44,701 nt of DNA, taken from positions 1-44,701 of the forward strand of contig JAEZLZ010000030.1 in NCBI GenBank assembly GCA_023415055.1. Reading direction: 5' to 3'. The notes under the pieces were generated by a model. The model was not told where the DNA came from. It made no database searches and was given only the letters and a program-made list of their open reading frames with translations. Below, piece by piece: positions 1 to 7,116 of this stretch. Numbering within the stretch: the first letter of the stretch is position 1; each line of letters begins with the position of its first letter. The translations under genes and the position numbers were made by a program. This DNA comes from Bacillota bacterium (GTDB taxonomy: Bacteria > Bacillota > Clostridia > Lachnospirales > Lachnospiraceae).

Positions 1-2
1 GT

Positions 3-95
3 GCAACTGCTACAAGCTTATTCTCTACTGTTGAGAACTTAAGAAATATGGCTAAAGACATGATTGAACAAGTAAGTAAATTTAAATTAAAGTAA
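3..95 (+). CDS. C-terminal end of a methyl-accepting chemotaxis protein (partial, cut by window start)
   Basis: The frame opening at base 3 reads 30 residues and stops with TAA at 93-95. It contains FSTVENLRNMAKDMIEQVSKFKL, given here in two parts: FSTVENLRNMAK, then DMIEQVSKFKL. A short helix followed by a V-x-K-F-x-L ending is the usual terminus of clostridial chemoreceptors. Everything upstream lies outside the window, so the sensor type cannot be read. A strong hairpin about 100 bases downstream probably ends the transcript. The call rests on the tail only. Confidence 0.6.
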   Translation, partial: ATATSLFSTVENLRNMAKDMIEQVSKFKLK

Positions 96-196
96 AAACT
101 TTAATAGGCAGTTCATTAACATTTTTAGGATGCTCGGAATTGGTAATGACTAGTAAATTAATGATGAATAATATGCCAAGCGAGATAAACTGAGTG

Positions 197-232
197 CCCA
201 TATCGGCTATGAAATAGTTGATATGGGTTTTT
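197..232 (+). terminator. Rho-independent terminator after the chemoreceptor tail
   Basis: CCCATATC pairs with GATATGGG, and the stem continues inward as GGCTAT/ATAGTT with two G-U pairs around a GAA loop, giving 14 pairs. Five T residues follow directly. It also faces the end of the convergent TetR gene and may serve both. Confidence 0.8.
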
Positions 233-280
233 AAATTCCGGTATTGCTAACCGTACGAAATAAAACTGAAACAACTGGAT

Positions 281-901
281 TTACTTTTTAAGCCCGTAAA
301 GAACTATCTTAAAATGAGTAAGTAGCTGATCCCTTAAATCAAAATCAGGATAACGAATACACCATTCATAAACAACACCCCTAATAGCAAGGACCATGTG
401 TTTTGCCAGGGTTTCAAACGGTATATCAACTCTTAGCTCACCCCTTAGGACTCCTTTTTGTAGCGTGTCCTCAAACACTTTATAAAGCTCACGACTATAA
501 TTTAATGCGGATGTTGTGTCAATCGATTTTGTTAAATGAGCCTTGTAAAGTATCCTCATATTTTTACAGCCAATATTATTTTCAATATAATTTGCGATTC
601 TTTCAGCTAATAGATTTAAAATATCAAGGGTACCTTTGTTATCGGAAAGTGACGTCAAAAAGGATTTATAATCCAAATCTGCTATATGGGTATATTCATT
701 CACCAAATCCACTATAAGTGCATCCTTAGATTCAAAATGCACATAAAAGGCACCTTTCGATACCCCTGCGGTTTCTACGATAGAATCTACACTTATGCCC
801 TCAATTCCATGTTTTTTGGCTAATTGGTCTGCGGCTTCAAAGATTTTTCTTTTTGTTTCAGCTGCCTGTAAATTTCTTTTAGTCATCCTTTTTTCCTTCA
901 T
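281..901 (-). CDS. TetR/AcrR family transcriptional regulator
   Basis: The protein has an N-terminal TetR helix-turn-helix (ETKRKIFEAADQLAKKHG, then SVDSIVETAGVSKGAFYVHF) and an all-helical C-terminal half that would bind a ligand and dimerise. About 206 residues from the chosen start is normal for the family. The frame stays open to base 991, but that stretch overlaps the promoter and palindrome of the divergent gene. The ATG at 899-901 has AAGGAG 12 bases upstream; an ATG at 886 is a second possibility. The gene is divergent from the large wall-associated protein at 1083, with only 181 bases between them, so it is the likely local regulator of that gene. Its ligand is unknown. Family confidence is high; start confidence is moderate. 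Confidence 0.9.
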   Translation of the reverse strand: MKEKRMTKRNLQAAETKRKIFEAADQLAKKHGIEGISVDSIVETAGVSKGAFYVHFESKDALIVDLVNEYTHIADLDYKSFLTSLSDNKGTLDILNLLAERIANYIENNIGCKNMRILYKAHLTKSIDTTSALNYSRELYKVFEDTLQKGVLRGELRVDIPFETLAKHMVLAIRGVVYEWCIRYPDFDLRDQLLTHFKIVLYGLKK

Positions 902-935
902 TATTTTTCTGTTCTCCTTATAATTCCTATAATTA

Positions 936-964
936 TTGACATAATATTTTGCTAAAGTTATAAT
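936..964 (+). promoter_or_regulatory. Consensus sigma-A promoter for the large wall-associated protein
   Basis: A perfect TTGACA (936-941), a 17-base spacer and a perfect TATAAT (959-964) point towards the gene starting at 1083. Transcription should start near 971, leaving a leader of about 110 bases. A promoter this strong next to a repressor gene suggests tight repression with high output when released. Confidence 0.8.
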
Positions 965-977
965 ATGACTATAGTAT

Positions 978-991
978 GTGACTACGGTCAC
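978..991. promoter_or_regulatory. Palindromic operator candidate, GTGAC-N4-GTCAC
   Basis: GTGACTACGGTCAC has perfect 5-base arms around four bases. It lies just downstream of the predicted start site of the forward promoter and upstream of the TetR gene, where a bound repressor would block both directions. Assignment to the adjacent TetR protein is inferred from position. Confidence 0.5.
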
Positions 992-1082
992 TGAAATAAT
1001 TATATCACATTCTTAGTTTGATTTCCATGTTTCATTGATGAATGGACATGTAATGATGCATAAGAACAGGAGGGGGATGGAT

Positions 1083-4000
1083 ATGATACAAAATCTAAGT
1101 TATAAAATCGCAATATTTATTTTGACCTCTGTTTTAAGTGGGAGCGTCCAGTTTGTTCCCGAGAGTATTAATGCAATTGAACCTAGTTCAATTGAAAGAG
1201 TAACGGGAACAACGGAAATGGAGACAGCAATAGAGATTGCTATGAAGCTCAATCCAGGTATCGCGCCTGCTGTTATTCTTGCCAGCCCTACAAGTTATTA
1301 TGATGCATTAGCGGGGATACCTTTAGCGCAGCAAAAACAAGCTCCTATATTATGGGTGGGGCAAACTCCCAAAGAAAGCGAAGCTGTCTTCGATCATATC
1401 AAGAATCATTGTGATAAAGATGGTTTGATTTATATACTTGGAAATGATAATAGCATTCCTAAAAGTTTTGATAAGGCTCTCAAAAAATTAGGATATCAAC
1501 AGAAGCAAATTGTACGTCTGGGAGGATCTAATCACTATGAAACTGCCATCAAAATCGCTGAAAAGGTTGAGTATAAAGGTAATCCTGTCATCATTTCATC
1601 CGGGGAGAATTATTCTCAAGTTGCTGGTATAGCTGCAATGGCAACTGCTAAGGAAAGTCCTATATTGTTCTTGCCTTCAAAGGGGAAGATTCCCCAAAGT
1701 GTAACAAATTATTTGAACAGTATTGTTAGCAAAGATAAAATCTCCATTCAGATTATTGGTGACAGAAAAACTATTCCCGATAAAATTGTCTCCGAGCTAA
1801 AATCTAAGGTAAAAGGATTGGATAATGACAATATAAGTCGTATTAGTGGAAAGACCCCCTATGAATTAATGGCCAAGGTCAATGAGCAAACCTGGTTCAA
1901 TGAATCAGAAGCAGACGGAGATCGAATTCCTGTCTCAAGCATCACTCTGACGGAAGGCACAAATTATGCAAATACCATATCAGGAGCAATCTTGGCTGCA
2001 CAGAATAATTCGCCACTTATTTTTATTGATGAAGCAATACCAAAGAGCAGTCTAAGTTTATTGAAAGACATTTATAATTGGAATGAAGAAATAGCAATTT
2101 CTTATCGACAAGTGACTGTTCTGGGAGACTTGCCCCAGAAAGCTGTTATAGAGGCTGACAGTCTATTTACTTTAGGTAAATCCTTAGAGGGCAATGCTCA
2201 GGTCTGGACTTATGCAGAAGTGAATCAATTTACTGAACTAAATTATGGGGTGATAGGAGAAGATAATTCTATTATAGTTTCCGACCATTATTTTAATACG
2301 CTTCATAAGGTTAACAATGAAATTGGAAATCTTACACTAACAAAGAGCAGTGATGTAGATGAATATGGGAAGCCTATAGGAGCTTATAAAGACGGGTTAG
2401 TAACCGAGGCAATGTTTAATTCTCCGAGTGGGATTGCCCGAGATAAGGAAGGTATCCTCTATATAGCTGATACTGGCAATGGAGCAATTCGTACCATAGA
2501 TCAAAATAGGAATGTAAAAACCTTGGTGAAAGGATTGAAGCATCCTACAGGAATCGTATTAAATAGCAAAGGAGACATCTTTGTTACTGAAACTCTAGGT
2601 CATCGGATTTTGAAGATAGACGATCAGGGAAACTGGACAGTTTTTGCTGGTGGGGGATATTTCGTTCATGATGGAGAACGAGTTGGAGCCTTTGCTGATG
2701 GAAACGGTGAGGAAGCAAAATTTAATGAACCCCGGGGTTTAGCGATAGATAATGAGGATAATCTATATGTAGCTGATTCGGCAAATCAACGTATTCGAAA
2801 AGTAAATACAGAGGGAACAGTCTCTACCATTGCCGGATCAGGGATTGAACGGATCAAGAATACCCCATACATACAAGGGGGTTATAAAGATGGAGCTGGA
2901 GAAAATGCCAGATTTAACTTTCCTTTAGGACTTGCAATAGGGCCTGATAAAACTATATATGTAGCAGATACTTACAACCACTGTATAAGAATGATTACTC
3001 CGGAGGGAGTAGTTAGCACTTTGGCCGGTAGTACAGAGGCAGGTGCTGGAAACGGAATGGCTACTCTGGCAAGGTTTAATTATCCAAGCGATGTTTTACT
3101 TTTGGAGGATGGCAGATTAATCATTGTGGATAAAGGTAATGCTCTTTTGCGTGCCTATCAGCCACCTAGGATTCCCGGGCAGATGGGCTTTTCCATCACT
3201 TCTCTTTCTGTATCAGCTGATAACAGGATGGCTACTCTTGAGAATGTAGAGGGAGGAGTATTTGTTAAAATGGGTGGAGGAATCAAGGAATTCAAGGGAA
3301 CGAATGGTATGGATATCACACAGGGAGATTCCGTGCGAACGGATCAGGAGGGATCGGCTACTCTTATTTTTAGTACCGGAAGTAAATTGTCTGTAGGACC
3401 AAACACCTCATTTACAATGAATAAGCTAAAAGAAACAAAGGCACCCGGAGGTAAAATATCCATAAGATTAGATGCCGGTACACTATGGAACAGTGTGAAA
3501 AGTCTTATCAATGAAGAGGATGAATATGAAATTGTGACCATTAGCGTCGGAGCAAAGGTCAGAGGAACTCTCTTCCTGGTATCAGTAGATCCCAGTACAG
3601 GACAACAAACCACTTCGGTTTTGGAAGGATCCATTCGAGTCGATTCTCCAGCAGCTATTAGTGGTCCTGGTTTATTGAACCAGAATTACTTGCTTCAGAT
3701 GGGACAATCCGGCACAGCGTTGCCACCACAACAAATCTCGGGTAGTTCGATTTACAATCCGCAGTTTCCATCGACACCGCCGCCACCGTCACCGCCTCAG
3801 CCTATTGATACACGAAGCTTAATCCAAAACCAAGCCCCGTCCACTTTGGCCAACATGGCGATGGATATGGTGGATCGGATGCAAGAATTACAACGACAAA
3901 GCGAAGCTTTAATGACAAGCTATCAAAACACCAATAATCCGGCTTATCTCCAGAGTGCTTTACAGCAGTCTCAGGTGAACAGCCTTTTAACAGGATTAAA

Positions 4001-5654
4001 TCAGCAATTCATGGGTGCTATACAGGGCTCACCGCAGGAGCAGCAGATGAATCAGCTTCTTCAGCGGCAAAACAGAAGATTGGATGCCTTGAGACAGCAG
4101 GCACAACAATTACAGGAACAAGCCCAACAGATGAGAAACAATACGGAAAATGCAGCAAGACAGGCGGGATTAAGTCCGGAAAAAATTCAACAGCTTCTTC
4201 AAAATTCTGTAACAGCCGCTGCAGCAGCAGGATCTTCTCGAGCAATACCACCGCCGGTTATTATGCCTAGTTCACCTCCATCTAATAATGGAACCGGCGC
4301 TGGCTTTGTTAATGTGCCGGGCCAAAACCAAAACCCGGGCCAAAATGATGACTATAACCCGGTCGTCCCCATATCCGACCTTAGAAGTACAAGTGTAAGC
4401 GGTTCTTCGATTACCTTAGTATGGTCCGTAGCGCAAAATCCAGAACACATAGGACTTAAGACTTCTTATGACGGTCAGAACTGGACTGATTATATTGGAA
4501 ATCACACTATCGCAGTCACTGGGAATGGTATTACGATAGATGATTTACATCCAAACACCAAATATTATTTTAGGATTGTAATAGCCGAGGGTAATAATCG
4601 TGGTGCTTCCAACATGATTAGTATAACTACGGATAAGATGCAGCTTACCGGAATAAGTGATATTACCGGAACAGTAAGAGTAGGAGAAACCATAGGTGCA
4701 GGTACAATAACACCGGATAATGCCACAGTGACATATCAGTGGCAGATATCGGCTTCAGCAGATGGAGCCTATGAAGATATTGTGGGAGAAAATGACAATC
4801 AATATATAATTTCAACAAATGATATGGGCAAATTCATCAGAGTAGCAGCAGCAGGGACAGGGGATTATAGCGGTACTGTAATTAGCAATCAGACTGAAGC
4901 AGTTGCAGAACCAATACCGATTAGCTGGTTGCTGCCAAAGCCCACCGTTAGCTTCAATACGGTTGGCGATACACCTCAAATGATAGTTGATTACATTGCT
5001 AATCAAAAGGGAGTAGTTTACTATATGTTAACTACAGAGGATTTTACAACAGAAGAGGAACAGGAGCTGATCGAGCTCATGATTTCCGATCAGGGAGGAA
5101 ACAATCACATTCTTATAAGAGGATCAGAACCGTTTTCTTCAGAAAAATTGGAACAATTGGAGGTATCTTATTCAGAGGAAATTTATGCCAATAAGAGTTA
5201 TAATTTTTACATGGTACTAAAAGGAGTAAACAACACTTATTCTGAAGTTGAAAGATTAACCTTCTCAACCCCTGAGGATGAAAAACCACCGGTTTTAGCT
5301 GCTTCCCTATCCTATAACCCCGATACAAATGAGCTGATTATTAATCACTTAGTAACGGATTATGATGAATTCTACGACCTTTATATATGGGCGATTCCAA
5401 CGCTTAATTCTCCTAATAGTGAACCTACTGCACAAGAAGTGAAGATTGCGGGAAAGGCATCTCAGAGAGAGTATTTAGGACAGCTTAGTAGGTTTAGTTA
5501 TGTAGAAACAATTATATCAGATCTACATTTAGCTACTGATTATATAGTCTATCTTGTAGCTCAAGATCGAAGCGACGAAGGTGAAAATGGAGAAGGTCTT
5601 TTTTCTGAAGTTAAGCAATTCACTGTGACTACACCGGAACCAAGTACGGAGTAG
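1083..5654 (+). CDS. Large secreted wall-associated protein: CWB2 repeats, NHL propeller, FecR, coiled coil, Fn3/Ig domains
   Basis: The ATG at 1083 is chosen because AGGAGG sits 9 bases upstream; the frame is open from 1035. A signal peptide follows (hydrophobic AIFILTSVLSG, likely cleavage after SINA). Positions below count from 1035. About 55-385 hold three cell-wall-binding type 2 repeats (RVTGTTEMETAIEIA; RLGGSNHYETAIKIA; RISGKTPYELM). About 450-705 hold NHL repeats (LYIADTGNGAIRTI, LYVADSANQRIRKV, IYVADTYNHCIRMI). About 728-875 hold a FecR-like fold (GDSVRTDQEGSATLIF; VGAKVRGTLFLVSV). A proline stretch follows near 915, a Gln-rich coiled coil at 932-1062, an Fn3 domain at 1113-1200, an Ig-like YQW domain at 1202-1290, and two more beta-rich modules to the end. 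There is no LPXTG motif, so the CWB2 repeats are the likely wall anchor. It probably acts in surface binding or sensing; the ligand is unknown. Confidence 0.85.
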   Translation: MIQNLSYKIAIFILTSVLSGSVQFVPESINAIEPSSIERVTGTTEMETAIEIAMKLNPGIAPAVILASPTSYYDALAGIPLAQQKQAPILWVGQTPKESEAVFDHIKNHCDKDGLIYILGNDNSIPKSFDKALKKLGYQQKQIVRLGGSNHYETAIKIAEKVEYKGNPVIISSGENYSQVAGIAAMATAKESPILFLPSKGKIPQSVTNYLNSIVSKDKISIQIIGDRKTIPDKIVSELKSKVKGLDNDNISRISGKTPYELMAKVNEQTWFNESEADGDRIPVSSITLTEGTNYANTISGAILAAQNNSPLIFIDEAIPKSSLSLLKDIYNWNEEIAISYRQVTVLGDLPQKAVIEADSLFTLGKSLEGNAQVWTYAEVNQFTELNYGVIGEDNSIIVSDHYFNTLHKVNNEIGNLTLTKSSDVDEYGKPIGAYKDGLVTEAMFNSPSGIARDKEGILYIADTGNGAIRTIDQNRNVKTLVKGLKHPTGIVLNSKGDIFVTETLGHRILKIDDQGNWTVFAGGGYFVHDGERVGAFADGNGEEAKFNEPRGLAIDNEDNLYVADSANQRIRKVNTEGTVSTIAGSGIERIKNTPYIQGGYKDGAGENARFNFPLGLAIGPDKTIYVADTYNHCIRMITPEGVVSTLAGSTEAGAGNGMATLARFNYPSDVLLLEDGRLIIVDKGNALLRAYQPPRIPGQMGFSITSLSVSADNRMATLENVEGGVFVKMGGGIKEFKGTNGMDITQGDSVRTDQEGSATLIFSTGSKLSVGPNTSFTMNKLKETKAPGGKISIRLDAGTLWNSVKSLINEEDEYEIVTISVGAKVRGTLFLVSVDPSTGQQTTSVLEGSIRVDSPAAISGPGLLNQNYLLQMGQSGTALPPQQISGSSIYNPQFPSTPPPPSPPQPIDTRSLIQNQAPSTLANMAMDMVDRMQELQRQSEALMTSYQNTNNPAYLQSALQQSQVNSLLTGLNQQFMGAIQGSPQEQQMNQLLQRQNRRLDALRQQAQQLQEQAQQMRNNTENAARQAGLSPEKIQQLLQNSVTAAAAAGSSRAIPPPVIMPSSPPSNNGTGAGFVNVPGQNQNPGQNDDYNPVVPISDLRSTSVSGSSITLVWSVAQNPEHIGLKTSYDGQNWTDYIGNHTIAVTGNGITIDDLHPNTKYYFRIVIAEGNNRGASNMISITTDKMQLTGISDITGTVRVGETIGAGTITPDNATVTYQWQISASADGAYEDIVGENDNQYIISTNDMGKFIRVAAAGTGDYSGTVISNQTEAVAEPIPISWLLPKPTVSFNTVGDTPQMIVDYIANQKGVVYYMLTTEDFTTEEEQELIELMISDQGGNNHILIRGSEPFSSEKLEQLEVSYSEEIYANKSYNFYMVLKGVNNTYSEVERLTFSTPEDEKPPVLAASLSYNPDTNELIINHLVTDYDEFYDLYIWAIPTLNSPNSEPTAQEVKIAGKASQREYLGQLSRFSYVETIISDLHLATDYIVYLVAQDRSDEGENGEGLFSEVKQFTVTTPEPSTE

Positions 5655-5671
5655 ATCATAGGATTGATTTC

Positions 5672-5785
5672 GAGCTTGTATTTGAAAGCATTTAGGATAC
5701 CTTCCAACCAGTTCCTGTATGTAGTAGCGCAGTTAAATTCAGGAATGCCTGATTTTTCTGCAGTATAGTTATTATACTTTGACAT
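5672..5785 (-). pseudogene. Remnant of an ISL3-type transposase (C-terminal motif only)
   Basis: On the minus strand 5761-5672 reads AEKSGIPEFNCATTYRNW followed by LEGILNAFKYKL. This resembles the conserved stretch of ISL3-family (IS204/IS1165) transposases just before their NG-x-TEG-x-NNKIK motif. Here the similarity stops before that motif and the frame runs into the end of the large gene, so only about 30 residues survive. The family assignment is from memory of the motif. Confidence 0.4.
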
Positions 5786-5807
5786 GAATATATTTCCAGT
5801 ATATAAT
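5779..5807 (+). promoter_or_regulatory. Consensus sigma-A promoter upstream of a 19-codon ORF
   Basis: A perfect TTGACA (5779-5784), a 17-base spacer and a perfect TATAAT (5802-5807) are present. The predicted start lies near 5814, followed by AAAGGAG and a tiny ORF at 5832. It could also supply transcript for the acetyltransferase at 6006. Confidence 0.7.
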
Positions 5808-5831
5808 GATGAAAAAGAAAGGAGTATTTTA

Positions 5832-5891
5832 ATGTATACGAGAATGTTCTGGGTGAAAAAGTTCAGTTGTAAGCTCCATGCAATTCTTTAA
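5832..5891 (+). CDS. Small ORF of 19 codons of unknown function (or truncated gene start)
   Basis: ATG at 5832 has AAAGGAG about 8 bases upstream and lies directly behind a consensus promoter. The product, MYTRMFWVKKFSCKLHAIL, is short, basic and partly hydrophobic. The expression signals are unusually good for so short a frame. It may be a leader peptide, a small functional peptide, or the 5' end of a gene lost when the neighbouring transposase remnant decayed. I do not recognise the peptide. Confidence 0.35.
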   Translation: MYTRMFWVKKFSCKLHAIL

Positions 5892-6005
5892 AATAATTAT
5901 TTGAATGTATGGAGCGTTATCACAGTTACAAGAAAAATAATTTAATATAGAAGAATTGCAATTAATATAAGTTCAATATTCTTATAATTAAAGGAGCAAT
6001 TCAAA

Positions 6006-6533
6006 ATGAAAATAGAAATTAAGTTAGCAGATAATACAAATGGATTTATTATTAAAAATATGTATCCATTATATTTACATGATATTTCGGGTATTCATGG
6101 CATTCTACCCAATGAATATGGTATCTTCGAGGAGGAACCAGTACGTACACTTGCAGAACAATATGATATTCAACAAGTATGGTTTGATAATCCTAATTTA
6201 TTATATCCATATTTGATTATGGTAGATAATATTCCAGCCGGCTTCTGCCTTGTGGGAAGTGGTAAATATGTGCCACAGGGTGTAGATTATTACATTTATG
6301 AAACATTTCTTTTAAGTACATTCAGAGGAAAGGGTATCGCCTATCAAGCATTAATAGAAATCTTTCAGAAACATCATGGCAAATGGATGTTATTTACACA
6401 TTCGACCGAGAATAATAATCGTGCGATAGCTTTTTGGCATAAGACAATCGGTAATTATGCAGATAACGAATATACAACCGAAGAGAAGTCTATTGATGGA
6501 ATGCCCAAATTAGTGTTTCGATTTGATAATTAA
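6006..6533 (+). CDS. GNAT family N-acetyltransferase
   Basis: The 175-residue protein has the GNAT fold: a central beta-bulge strand (DYYIYETFLLSTF), the acetyl-CoA pyrophosphate loop in the RGKGIAYQAL segment (about residues 108-117), and a C-terminal ENNNRAIAFWHKTIG helix typical of motif B. AAGGAG lies 9 bases upstream of the ATG. Such proteins move an acetyl group from acetyl-CoA to an amine, but nothing here tells the acceptor. It is cytosolic, stands alone and ends before a terminator at 6614. Confidence 0.85.
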   Translation: MKIEIKLADNTNGFIIKNMYPLYLHDISGIHGILPNEYGIFEEEPVRTLAEQYDIQQVWFDNPNLLYPYLIMVDNIPAGFCLVGSGKYVPQGVDYYIYETFLLSTFRGKGIAYQALIEIFQKHHGKWMLFTHSTENNNRAIAFWHKTIGNYADNEYTTEEKSIDGMPKLVFRFDN

Positions 6534-6613
6534 CATTGTACCTGGTTTGTAAAGTGAGCAGTATTTCGAGCCTTATATACGTTTATTGAAATTTACCACC
6601 GGGTAAAGATTTT

Positions 6614-6673
6614 AAAGGTGTTCTGAAACACTCCGTTAGTTCTTAGAAGGAATGTTTTCGGAACACCTTTTTA
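6614..6673 (+). terminator. Rho-independent terminator after the acetyltransferase gene
   Basis: AAAGGTGTTC-T-GAAAC pairs with GTTTTC-G-GAACACCTTT, about 15 pairs with one interruption, across a loop of about 20 bases. TTTTT closes the element. Confidence 0.75.
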
Positions 6674-6948
6674 TCAGCTTTCCCGATCATGCCCTACCTG
6701 AGAGTTTGCCAATCACTTTCTTGTATGCCTATGGCTGATAACTTTTTAAGTAAAACAAGTGTCAATAATACTATTGACATTGCGAAAATATTGGGTGTTG
6801 ATTTCAATCTATAGAGTTTTTGGAAAATTCATAAAAACATATTGAGAGTGATATTGAATAATTTATCAGTAAATCATATGGTATTTAAAGTCAGTCACAT
6901 TCTTCCATATAGAAGCCTTAAAAATATATAAATATCTATATTTAAGCG
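6674..6948. other. Gene-free stretch
   Basis: I find no credible gene here. A forward frame of 29 codons (MPMADNFLSK..., about 6727-6816) has no ribosome binding site and no family I recognise. The stretch is AT-rich and separates two hairpins. Confidence 0.5.
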
Positions 6949-6996
6949 AAAATAAGCACGGAAAGTAATTCAATTATAAACTTGCGTGCTTATTTT
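6949..6996. terminator. Perfect 12-bp inverted repeat, terminator-like
   Basis: AAAATAAGCACG (6949-6960) pairs exactly with CGTGCTTATTTT (6985-6996). The AT-rich flanks would give a U-tract on either strand. No gene ends next to it, so what it terminates is unclear. Confidence 0.5.
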
Positions 6997-7028
6997 ACTT
7001 ATAGAGTCAGCTATTAATAAATATCTAT

Positions 7029-7057
7029 TTGTTATAAACGGAAACGAAAGTTATATA
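7029..7057 (+). promoter_or_regulatory. Probable sigma-A promoter of the calcium ATPase gene
   Basis: TTGTTA (7029-7034), 17 bases, TATATA (7052-7057). It lies 60 bases before the ATPase start codon. Confidence 0.5.
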
Positions 7058-7116
7058 CATTTTCTCAAATTCTAATTTTAAGTTTTTGGCATAGTATTTA
7101 GGAAGGAGGAAAGAGT

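Noticed and set aside
403..717. A 104-codon forward frame
   Set aside because: It is antisense to the TetR gene, with no ribosome site and composition typical of a shadow frame.
6727..6816. A 29-codon frame in the space before the calcium ATPase gene
   Set aside because: It has no ribosome site and no recognisable family.
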